Source of the DNA: Helicobacteraceae bacterium
GTDB lineage: Bacteria; Campylobacterota; Campylobacteria; Campylobacterales; Sulfurimonadaceae
NCBI GenBank assembly: GCA_027081565.1
Contig: JALWKG010000080.1
Span: 1 to 6,406, forward strand
Direction: 5' to 3'
Length of the DNA stretch: 6,406 bases
Below the pieces are notes generated by a model. That model saw nothing but the letters and a program-made list of their open reading frames with translations. It was not told the DNA's origin and made no database searches. Made by a program: the position numbers and the translations under genes. Positions 1 through 5,304 of this stretch are shown one piece after another (within the stretch, counting starts at the first letter, position 1; every line of letters begins with the position of its first letter).

Positions 1-310
1 CATCTATGGTGTCACCGTTTTCTTTTGTAATCGTAAAGGTACCATCTTCATTATGTGCCACATTGGTCACTTCAGACATATCATGCTTAAGCCCAAAACG
101 TTGACACTGTTCAGGCCATGGCATCATCAAGTCCATTCCCGTGATCTCACCCGTGACACCAGGATAGTTCTCTATCTCAGAACTGTTAGTAATCTGTCCA
201 CCAGGCATCCCTTTTTCAAACATCGTAACATTTGCTAAACCACCACGCGTCGTATAAAGACCCGCCGTAAGACCCGCAGGCCCACCACCAATAATTGCAC
301 AATCTAACAT
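1..310 (-). CDS. trxB: Thioredoxin reductase, N-terminal part (runs off the left edge)
   Basis: This is the first 103 codons of an NADPH-dependent, FAD-containing thioredoxin-disulfide reductase, a cytoplasmic enzyme that re-reduces thioredoxin. Visible family marks are the FAD-binding glycine loop IIGGGPAGL at residues 6-14, the GGQ segment near residue 40 and the E-x-NYPG motif near residues 50-54, all as in bacterial TrxB. The redox-active CxxC and the NADPH domain would lie beyond the window edge, so they cannot be checked. The ATG at 308-310 is chosen because the FAD motif begins a few residues later and an AAGGA ribosome binding site (318-322) sits 7 nt upstream. The substrate gene trxA is in the same direction upstream, but a 284-nt gap containing a structured RNA candidate separates them, so trxB probably has its own promoter. 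Confidence 0.95.
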   Translation of the reverse strand, partial: MLDCAIIGGGPAGLTAGLYTTRGGLANVTMFEKGMPGGQITNSSEIENYPGVTGEITGMDLMMPWPEQCQRFGLKHDMSEVTNVAHNEDGTFTITKENGDTID

Positions 311-349
311 AGTTATATCCTTGAAAATAGAGATCTTAAAATTACTAAA

Positions 350-355
350 ATAATA
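350..355 (-). promoter_or_regulatory. Candidate -10 box for trxB
   Basis: The minus strand reads TATTAT preceded by GGG, about 40 nt upstream of the trxB ATG. That would give a leader of roughly 30 nt with the AAGGA ribosome binding site near its end. No convincing -35 hexamer is visible, which is usual for Campylobacterota sigma-70 promoters. A small inverted repeat, AAAGAG/CTCTTT (369-381), lies just upstream. This is a sequence-match guess only. Confidence 0.3.
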
Positions 356-470
356 CCCATTTACTACTAAAGAGTCTCTTTGTAAATATGATTAATAAGT
401 TTGGAGAAAGGTTTGAGTAATGGAGAATCAATTATGAAAAGATAGCGAAGCGCATCTGAGAAAAAAGAAT

Positions 471-476
471 TATATT
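471..476 (+). promoter_or_regulatory. Candidate -10 box for the 486-598 structured RNA
   Basis: TATATT (5 of 6 to TATAAT) follows an A-rich tract on the plus strand. A start site about 7 nt downstream would fall at about 483, almost exactly where the outer stem of the predicted RNA begins (486). No -35 match is seen at 448-453. The spacing is what makes this worth listing, since AT-rich spacers give such hexamers often by chance. Confidence 0.4.
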
Positions 477-485
477 AGTAAATGA

Positions 486-598
486 TTAGAAAGTTTCAGA
501 TTTGGTGTGAGTTGTGCTGGATGTGAACCCGGTAGCGCACTGCTGTGCGTGGAGAGGTGAACTCCGGTGCAAATCGCACCGAAGCTGGAACTTTCTAA
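486..598 (+). ncRNA. Candidate rod-shaped structured RNA, family not recognised
   Basis: A GC-rich block in an AT-rich spacer folds end to end. Bases 486-499 pair with 585-598, 501-510 with 574-583, 512-521 with 563-572, 523-524 with 561-562, 527-529 with 556-558, and 535-540 with 545-550 around a TGCT loop. That is about 45 pairs, with single mismatches at 500/584 and 511/573 and a bulged T522. Seven pairs are G.U only if the plus strand is transcribed (496, 503, 508, 515, 516, 518, 535). The two GTGAAC copies (523-528 and 557-562) face each other as a tandem G.A motif on that strand. On the minus strand these become A.C and U.C mismatches, so a plus-strand RNA is favoured. A purine-rich internal loop (530-534/551-555) could bind a protein. 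Length and rod shape resemble 4.5S RNA, but the SRP GGAA loop and AGCAG motifs are absent. The 3' end overlaps the convergent trxA stop codon. Function is unknown. Confidence 0.55.
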
Positions 599-616
599 AG
601 GAAAGAGTTGATTTTT
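591..616 (+). terminator. Weak terminator-like hairpin after the structured RNA
   Basis: CTTTC (591-595) can pair with GAAAG (601-605) around a 5-nt loop, followed by AGTTG and a run of five T (612-616). Its left arm is also part of the closing stem of the rod RNA, so the two folds exclude each other. It lies inside the 3' end of trxA on the other strand. The stem is only 5 bp and A/T-rich, so it is a weak candidate for ending the plus-strand transcript. Confidence 0.2.
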
Positions 617-912
617 GCTGCAAATGCATCTTTAGAAGCTGCACCTACCATAGTATCTACCTGCTGACCATCTTTAAAGAAGATGATAGTAGGAATAGAA
701 CGCACACCGTACTTAACTGCGATGTCTTGCTCTTCGTCAGTGTTAACTTTAACGATCTTAGCTTTACCGTCAAACTCTTCTGCTAGTTCTTCAACTACAG
801 GAGCGATCATACGACAAGGTCCACACCATGGTGCCCAAAAGTCTACCATTGTTACGCCTTCTGCTACTGTTGCGTCGAAATCTGCTGCTGTTGCTTCAAT
901 ATATTTAGCCAT
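595..912 (-). CDS. trxA: Thioredoxin
   Basis: This encodes a 105-residue cytoplasmic thioredoxin, the standard length. It reduces protein disulfides and is itself recycled by thioredoxin reductase. The active site WCGPC is at residues 29-33, the buried Asp at 24 precedes it in MVDFW, and the cis-proline loop RSIPT has Pro74. The C-terminal KDGQQV and VGA segments also fit the fold. The ATG at 910-912 is preceded by GAGG (921-924) at 8-nt spacing. trxB follows in the same direction after 284 nt, and yraN lies upstream. The last four bases of the gene, including the TAG stop, are shared with the 3' arm of the convergent structured RNA candidate, so plus-strand transcription from there would be antisense to the trxA 3' end. 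The protein looks complete, with no sign that this overlap truncated it. Confidence 0.97.
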   Translation of the reverse strand: MAKYIEATAADFDATVAEGVTMVDFWAPWCGPCRMIAPVVEELAEEFDGKAKIVKVNTDEEQDIAVKYGVRSIPTIIFFKDGQQVDTMVGAASKDAFAAKINSFL

Positions 913-934
913 AGGAATTACCTCTTTTTTTGAA

Positions 935-952
935 ATTATAAATATTATTATA
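935..952 (-). promoter_or_regulatory. trxA promoter region, two TATAAT boxes
   Basis: On the minus strand, perfect TATAAT hexamers occur at 947-952 and at 935-940. The upstream one would give a leader of about 28 nt, the downstream one about 15 nt, and both leave the GAGG ribosome binding site (921-924) intact. No good -35 hexamer precedes either. The rest of the 913-1119 spacer is AT-rich. It includes an imperfect inverted repeat, AGATA/TATCT with AAAT-like inner arms (1022-1047), but no clear terminator for the upstream fdh-yraN transcript. Confidence 0.5.
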
Positions 953-1119
953 TCTGTTCAGCAGTAAATAGTTCATTTATTCTCTGTTACTGCTTGTTAT
1001 AACCATTTAAGTGTTACTTTTAGATATAAATCGGAGAAATTTTATCTTATTTAAAAATTGCAATCAATCTTTGCTAAAACTATTTTATTTTCTTAAGATT
1101 ACCACAAGGTTTATAACAG

Positions 1120-1449
1120 TTAAAGGGTAATGTTTTCCAGAAGTGTCACCTCATCATCAGTGACAATCACAGCATCTATACAGTACGTAATATCCAGTTG
1201 ATGCTTTTTCATATAGACATCAACAGTTCGTAGAAACTTCTTCATCTTTGCAGGGGTAATATTTTGAACTGCTATCTCATAGCTATAAGAACTTTTCACC
1301 TCTATAAAGTGCAAGACCTCATTTTTCATTGCGATAATGTCAATCTCGCCAAAGCGGCTGGAGACATTACGGTCTACCAGAGTAAACCCCTGCCCCTGCA
1401 AATACTCTACTGCGCGTTGCTCTCCAATGTCTCCAACTGCTCTGCTCAT
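1120..1449 (-). CDS. yraN: YraN/UPF0102 family nuclease-like protein
   Basis: This is a small cytoplasmic protein of the YraN (UPF0102) family, which has a restriction-endonuclease-like (PD-D/E-xK) fold. Its cellular role is not firmly established, though a DNA recombination or repair link is often suggested. With the ATG at 1447-1449 it has 109 residues. The family pattern is clear: GDIGEQRAVEYL at 6-17, GEID at 34-37 and IEVK at 49-52. This places the putative catalytic Asp37, Glu50 and Lys52. A TTG four codons earlier (1461) also opens the frame but lies inside the upstream gene. The ATG is preferred because the order TAA-G-ATG puts it one base after the formate dehydrogenase stop, and residues before it do not match the family. 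No strong ribosome binding site precedes it, so translation is probably coupled to that gene. The order yraN-trxA-trxB is, from memory, conserved in Campylobacterota. Confidence 0.9.
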   Translation of the reverse strand: MSRAVGDIGEQRAVEYLQGQGFTLVDRNVSSRFGEIDIIAMKNEVLHFIEVKSSYSYEIAVQNITPAKMKKFLRTVDVYMKKHQLDITYCIDAVIVTDDEVTLLENITL

Positions 1450-1450
1450 C

Positions 1451-3511
1451 TTATGATACAACAGGTATCACTTCGACTTTTATCGTCTTGAAGGCTGCCG
1501 TCAAGATGACTTCATCACGAGCATCACCAAAAAGTGCATTGATTTTAGATTTGGCATGATGGAAGGTCGAAAAGAGTGTTTTTGGCTGTACTTTGTCAGT
1601 GATCTTGATCGTTAGCGGTGTCGTCTCACCAAACTCACTTCTAAGGATTACCTGCTCACTTGTAAAGTCTGCTGCATCCGCTTCACACACAAGTAAGATA
1701 TCTTCATCATAACGCTTCATCAAGTTTTCACTACGTGATGTCTGCGCTGCATTGTTATAGTGTGCCAATGTTCTACCCGTAGAGAGGTGATAACCCGTCA
1801 GCTTCTTCTCCATGATCTCTTTGATCATCCCGCGAAGTTTGTACTGGTTGTACTTAAAGTGACCCAGGCCATCATCTGTACGGAAGTCAAGTTGGTGAAG
1901 TATCGGAGTATCTTCTGTGTGAACAGGCCATTGAAGTCCACGTTTACGGTGTTTTTCAAGTCTGTGATAATCGGCACCGCTAAAACGTCTGTAGGCCACT
2001 TTTTGGACCTCTTCCCAGACCTCTTTAGACGAAGCATAGTTATAGTCTCCACCCATTTTGTTGTCAAGCATCTGTAAAATTTCCCAGTCATCAGGAAGAT
2101 CAGATTTGACCAGTGGTTGTGAAAGGTGTAGACGACGCATCGCATTGACATAAACACCGGTCTTTTCATACGCTGATTTGACCCCTACCACGATGTCTGC
2201 ACGATTGGCGATATCTGTCATAAACAGCTCTTGTACAAAGATCATGTCAAGTTTTTCAAAGGCACGATCGATCTTGTTAAGGTTTGGATGAATATGGGTC
2301 AAGTCTTCACCAATGTTCAGAACAACTTTCACTCTGTCTTCTAACATCTCATCCACGAGCTGCGGTGTCATAAGACCCACCTCTTTTGGTGTCTGATAGT
2401 CAGGATCATAGTAAGGAAGCATTCCCATGTCACACGTTCCTTGAACATTGTTCTGTCCACGAAGCGGCATAAGACCTGCACCCGGCTTACCGATGTTACC
2501 TGTCATCAACGCCAAATGCACCATCGCCATAACTGCATAGCTGCCATCTATATGTTCAGTAATACCCAGTCCCCAAAAGATCATCGACTTTTTAAGAGCA
2601 TACTCACGCGCTACTTTACGAATCATCTTAGAGAGGTACTCATACCCCTCAATATCTTTATAATAATCAGGATTGGCATAAGGATCGTTCATGATCTTAG
2701 CTTTAAAGTCTAAAAATCCTGTTGTTCGGTCAGCCACAAAACTGTCATCATATAACTCTTCATCGATAATGACATAAGCCAGCATATTAAGTGTCAAAAG
2801 GTTCGCTTCATGCGGCATAATCGCCTTGTATTTAGAGAAACGGTGCAGTTTGATCTCTCTAACATCAAACACGGCGAGGTTATCATGCTCTCGTGACACA
2901 TCGATAATACGGTTCGCGATGATAGGGTGTGCCTCTGTTGTATTGGAACCAATGACGATCATAAACTCACAGTTGTAGATGTCATTATAAGGATTGGTAG
3001 CAGCACCCTCACCTATGGTCACACGCATCCCCGAAAGTGATGGCGAGTGACAGACACGTGCACAGTTGTCAACATGAGGAGAGTCTAGTGTATGACGTGT
3101 AAATTTCTGGAAAAGATAAGAGCTCTCACAAGAGGTTCTCGCCCCACCAATAGAACAGATGGACTTACGACCATAATTCTTTTGTGTCTCTTTCATCTTC
3201 ATCGCACACGCCGTCGTGGCAGCATCAACATCAGTCTCATACCAAGTCTCGTCGAAATCAACTAAAGAAGAGGCTACTGCCTCTTTAATGGCAGGGTTTT
3301 TTTCTAAAAAGCTTTTACGGATACGTGGTATGCGCAGACGGTCATCTGCATCCACAAAGTCATATCCATACTTCCCTTTTATACAGAGCTTACCCTGAGA
3401 AACAACCCCATCAGGATGGGCAAAGATCTTAACGATCTTGTTATCTTCAACATGAGCAGCAATATCGCATCCCACCCCACAATATGTACATACGCTGTCT
3501 ATAGTTTCCAT
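1451..3511 (-). CDS. Formate dehydrogenase-like molybdopterin oxidoreductase, FdhF type, Cys variant
   Basis: This is a 686-residue member of the DMSO-reductase family, closest by eye to E. coli formate dehydrogenase H (715 residues), which oxidises formate to CO2. A [4Fe-4S] site is formed by Cys8, Cys11, Cys15 and Cys43, with Lys45 next to it. The active-site segment is NCARVCHSPS, where Cys154 (codon TGT) takes the place of selenocysteine and is followed by His155. RGQNNVQG gives the conserved Arg351. The C-terminal pterin-binding domain starts near LSTGRTLAHY (576-585). There is no twin-arginine or other signal, so it should be cytoplasmic. The ATG at 3509-3511 has AGGG upstream. No electron-transfer subunit, FdhD or cofactor gene is present in the window, so its partner is unknown. 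The segment normally reading ADVVLP...E.GT..N.ERR is diverged (residues 438-460), so another substrate in this superfamily is possible. It shares a transcript with yraN. Confidence 0.85.
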   Translation of the reverse strand: METIDSVCTYCGVGCDIAAHVEDNKIVKIFAHPDGVVSQGKLCIKGKYGYDFVDADDRLRIPRIRKSFLEKNPAIKEAVASSLVDFDETWYETDVDAATTACAMKMKETQKNYGRKSICSIGGARTSCESSYLFQKFTRHTLDSPHVDNCARVCHSPSLSGMRVTIGEGAATNPYNDIYNCEFMIVIGSNTTEAHPIIANRIIDVSREHDNLAVFDVREIKLHRFSKYKAIMPHEANLLTLNMLAYVIIDEELYDDSFVADRTTGFLDFKAKIMNDPYANPDYYKDIEGYEYLSKMIRKVAREYALKKSMIFWGLGITEHIDGSYAVMAMVHLALMTGNIGKPGAGLMPLRGQNNVQGTCDMGMLPYYDPDYQTPKEVGLMTPQLVDEMLEDRVKVVLNIGEDLTHIHPNLNKIDRAFEKLDMIFVQELFMTDIANRADIVVGVKSAYEKTGVYVNAMRRLHLSQPLVKSDLPDDWEILQMLDNKMGGDYNYASSKEVWEEVQKVAYRRFSGADYHRLEKHRKRGLQWPVHTEDTPILHQLDFRTDDGLGHFKYNQYKLRGMIKEIMEKKLTGYHLSTGRTLAHYNNAAQTSRSENLMKRYDEDILLVCEADAADFTSEQVILRSEFGETTPLTIKITDKVQPKTLFSTFHHAKSKINALFGDARDEVILTAAFKTIKVEVIPVVS

Positions 3512-3696
3512 GTTTTACCCTAGTTCTGAAATAGTTAAGTTTAATATCTACTGATACTACAATTCACTATTTTGACGCTTAGTTTACAGTGAAGTGACTT
3601 AATAAGTTTGAAAGTAGATTAAGAGAGAGAATGCTTAATGCTTATGTAAGTGTATCTCTTTCAGACCTTTTTTGAATTCATTTTTGATTATTTATC
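3512..3696 (-). other. Spacer between hipA and the formate dehydrogenase-like gene
   Basis: These 185 AT-rich bases separate the hipA stop from the next start. They hold the AGGG ribosome binding site just before 3511 and one copy of a direct repeat (3619-3655). Short AAGAGA/TCTCTT arms (3621-3626 and 3656-3661) could form a hairpin, but no T-run follows on the minus strand. I cannot point to a convincing terminator for hipBA or a convincing promoter for the downstream gene. Read-through from hipBA is therefore possible, although hipA and the next gene have no evident functional link. Confidence 0.5.
3619..3655 (+). repeat. Direct repeat, copy next to hipA 3' end
   Basis: The core AATGCTTATGTAAGTGTAT (3637-3655) matches 5284-5302 at 17 of 19 bases in the same orientation. 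Here ATGCTTA is duplicated in tandem (3631-3644). Allowing for that and a 2-bp indel, the match extends left through AGAATG to TTAAG (3619). The copy lies about 40 bp beyond the hipA stop codon, and its partner lies upstream of hipB, so the pair brackets the toxin-antitoxin genes. Confidence 0.5.
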
Positions 3697-4848
3697 TTAG
3701 AAGCTTCTCTTCCAACAGCTTTCAAGCTCTGTTAAAAACTCAGACACTTCAAGATGCTCTGCTCTATATGCTTTTACCTCGTCTGATACTTTCTCAATAG
3801 CTTGTGTACATGTGTCTACTATTTCGGTGTACTCACGGGTACTCAAGCCACAACTCTGTTTGGCAAAGAGTTTATAGCTCTTCTCTTTCCACCACAGTTT
3901 GGCACCACTCATCTTTAGTGCCGGTATATCTTTTTTGATGTAGACGGTTGTTGTGATGACGTCATATATAGGTGAAAGTCGTGCATCTTCAAAATCGTTT
4001 TCATAGAGAACACCATAGTTTTTAAGGTGTCCATCTCCATTTTGAAGCAGATGGTTCATGACGAGAGCTTTAAAAAATATTCTGAGTGCCTCTTTTCTCT
4101 TTTGAGGCGGTATGACATCTTTGATGACACGGACGATCTCTTCATAGCTTCCTTCATATTTATCGTCTGTACCTCTTGCAGTCAGAACACACATATCTTC
4201 AAACCCAAGGTACTGGCTATCTTCTTGAACATCAAAACGTTTCATGATAAACATAGAGCGATCATCACTAAGGTAAAAGTCAGGCGTCTCCAAGCCTGCA
4301 TACTGCAAGGCTCTCATGCAGAAGTATTCGTTTAGTGCCAGCTCGGGATACTCTTTTTCCCATGACTTGACGATGTAATGTTCAAACTTCATAGTGTTTT
4401 TGTTCTGTGCACTGAGCAGCAGTTTCGGCTGAACTCCAGAGACACCGGAACGTATGGAAAAGCGCTGCATCAACTCTTCAAAAAGGTTGGCAGTCGAGGT
4501 GGTTAAGATATCTTCGAGTACCAAGGCCTCTTCATCTTCTATGATCTTGTTAAACTTTACACGTCCAAGCATGTATGGACCAATAAGCCTTAAGAAGTTA
4601 AGATCATCCATCTTCTCTATTTTTGAAAAATGGTTTTTGATGACCTCTTTAAGTGCACCTTCTGGCATGTTCATCTGAAAGACAGGATGTAGTGTCTTAG
4701 AGTTCCAGCTTGCTTTTCTTATCGGCATAGTCAATGAGACTACAGCACTGCTGGCAGGTAGATAGTTAAAGACGTACTGATCATCTTCAAAATCCAAAAT
4801 ACCGTTCTCACTCTTGTTGACATAGACCTGGAGTGATCTATCGCTCAT
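3697..4848 (-). CDS. hipA: HipA-family serine/threonine kinase toxin
   Basis: This 383-residue protein has the HipA architecture. The N-terminal couple domain (about 1-110) includes a MNMPEGAL segment at 59-66 (family LPEG-like), and the kinase core follows. Visible kinase marks are the glycine-rich loop SGVSGVQPK (134-142), likely ATP-binding Lys161 in IVKSW, hinge-like MKRFD (202-206), a catalytic loop with Asp272, His274 and Asn277 in GDGHLKNYG, and metal-binding Asp296 in SPIYDV. Characterised HipA-type kinases phosphorylate aminoacyl-tRNA synthetases (GltX for E. coli HipA, TrpS for HipT), halting growth. The target here is unknown. The core looks intact, so an active toxin is likely. 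Its ATG lies inside hipB with an 11-nt overlap, as expected for a coupled antitoxin-toxin operon. The QPK loop recalls the HipT subgroup, but unlike HipT it retains the N-terminal domain in the same chain. Confidence 0.92.
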   Translation of the reverse strand: MSDRSLQVYVNKSENGILDFEDDQYVFNYLPASSAVVSLTMPIRKASWNSKTLHPVFQMNMPEGALKEVIKNHFSKIEKMDDLNFLRLIGPYMLGRVKFNKIIEDEEALVLEDILTTSTANLFEELMQRFSIRSGVSGVQPKLLLSAQNKNTMKFEHYIVKSWEKEYPELALNEYFCMRALQYAGLETPDFYLSDDRSMFIMKRFDVQEDSQYLGFEDMCVLTARGTDDKYEGSYEEIVRVIKDVIPPQKRKEALRIFFKALVMNHLLQNGDGHLKNYGVLYENDFEDARLSPIYDVITTTVYIKKDIPALKMSGAKLWWKEKSYKLFAKQSCGLSTREYTEIVDTCTQAIEKVSDEVKAYRAEHLEVSEFLTELESCWKRSF

Positions 4849-5080
4849 CTTGTAACTCCGCTAAGGTCTTAGGACGGCCTTTTTCACGCAAGCAAAACTC
4901 CATCCCTAAAAGGCCCAATATCGTCTCTACTTTTTTGATCCCGACTTCATCTATAAAGCCATTTTCTATTTTACTGATGGTGCGTTTGGTAATGCCCGAA
5001 TAGTTCTCCAAGTCAGCTTGTGACCAAGCTTTCTCTTTTCGGAGTTGTTTGATGTTTTGACTGAGATCTGTTAGTGTCAT
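4838..5080 (-). CDS. hipB: HipB-type antitoxin, XRE-family helix-turn-helix repressor
   Basis: This 80-residue DNA-binding protein has an XRE/Cro-type helix-turn-helix. The SQADLENYSGITKRTISKIE segment (20-39) supplies the recognition helices, followed by the usual hydrophobic helix around VETILGLLGMEF (51-62). It should neutralise the adjacent HipA kinase and repress its own operon. The C-terminal tail KGRPKTLAELQDER is short and charged. The stop TAG (4838-4840) falls inside hipA, whose ATG is at 4846-4848, so the two are translationally coupled with the antitoxin first. The start ATG (5078-5080) has only a weak AAGAGA element (5085-5090) upstream, and the -10 box and operator-like repeats lie within 65 bp. 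The family assignment rests on the helix-turn-helix and on the neighbour. Confidence 0.9.
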   Translation of the reverse strand: MTLTDLSQNIKQLRKEKAWSQADLENYSGITKRTISKIENGFIDEVGIKKVETILGLLGMEFCLREKGRPKTLAELQDER

Positions 5081-5095
5081 TTTTATTCTCTTAAG

Positions 5096-5143
5096 ATGAA
5101 TTATACTTCATAATTTTACCATAGAACTATAAATATGAAGTAT
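5096..5143 (-). promoter_or_regulatory. hipBA promoter with operator-like inverted repeats
   Basis: On the minus strand a perfect TATAAT (5100-5105) would start transcription near 5093, leaving a leader of about 13 nt before hipB. Covering it is ATGAA-N6-TTCAT (5096-5111). A further perfect 10-bp inverted repeat has arms ATACTTCATA (5103-5112) and TATGAAGTAT (5134-5143). The arms are 31 bp apart centre to centre, about three helical turns. Repeated ATGAA/TTCAT half-sites over the -10 box are what an autorepressing antitoxin operator should look like. The half-site differs from the TATCC/GGATA of E. coli HipB, so the match to HipB is inferred from position. Confidence 0.6.
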
Positions 5144-5274
5144 TCTTCTTACTATTCCCAAAAGATCCATTATTAAAAGATACACATTAAAGGGCATCTC
5201 TAATGCCATTAATTGAATATTTTTTGTTTACAGTACTTAACATTTTTATATTTTTTCAAAATCGCATCACATCT

Positions 5275-5302
5275 TTAAGGAAGAATGTTTATATAAGTGT
5301 AT
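5275..5302 (+). repeat. Direct repeat, copy upstream of hipB
   Basis: The core AATGTTTATATAAGTGTAT (5284-5302) differs from 3637-3655 at two positions, and the similarity continues left through AGAATG to TTAAG (5275). This copy lacks the tandem ATGCTTA duplication seen in the other. It lies immediately beyond the stop codon of the small gene remnant (5305-5385, minus strand) and about 195 bp upstream of hipB. Confidence 0.5.
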
Positions 5303-5304
5303 GC

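Noticed and set aside
486..598. SRP (4.5S) RNA gene
   Set aside because: Length and rod shape fit, but neither strand has the GGAA-type apical loop flanked by the AGCAG/CAGG domain IV bases, and the apex here is a TGCT loop.
551..598. Cobalamin or glycine riboswitch
   Set aside because: CCGGTGCAAATC resembles part of the cobalamin core and GGAGAG...GCACCGAAG recalls the glycine core, but the B12 box and the closing CTCTCAGG-like segment are missing. No plus-strand gene follows.
486..598. Miniature inverted-repeat transposable element
   Set aside because: The 14-bp ends are nearly perfect inverted repeats, but there is no target duplication, the pairing continues through the whole element with strand-biased wobbles, and the TrxA C-terminus is normal.
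511..600. tRNA gene, including tRNA-Sec
   Set aside because: GGTTCACATCC on the minus strand resembles a T-loop, but no cloverleaf with an acceptor stem and anticodon arm can be drawn on either strand. The formate dehydrogenase-like gene uses a TGT Cys codon and needs no tRNA-Sec.
683..967. 94-codon plus-strand open frame over trxA
   Set aside because: It is the antisense shadow of trxA, with no ribosome binding site and a low-complexity Ser/Ala-rich translation.
1450..1461. TTG at 1461 as the yraN start
   Set aside because: It adds four residues (MYHK) not typical of the family and lies inside the upstream gene. The ATG at 1447-1449 fits the stop-start coupling better.
1825..2169. 114-codon open frame on the minus strand inside the formate dehydrogenase-like gene
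   Set aside because: It is in a different frame of a gene with strong motifs on both sides, and its translation shows no family features.
5193..5225. Rho-independent terminator on the plus strand
   Set aside because: The GGCAT/ATGCC stem is only 5 bp, the T-run begins more than 10 nt later, and no plus-strand gene lies upstream.
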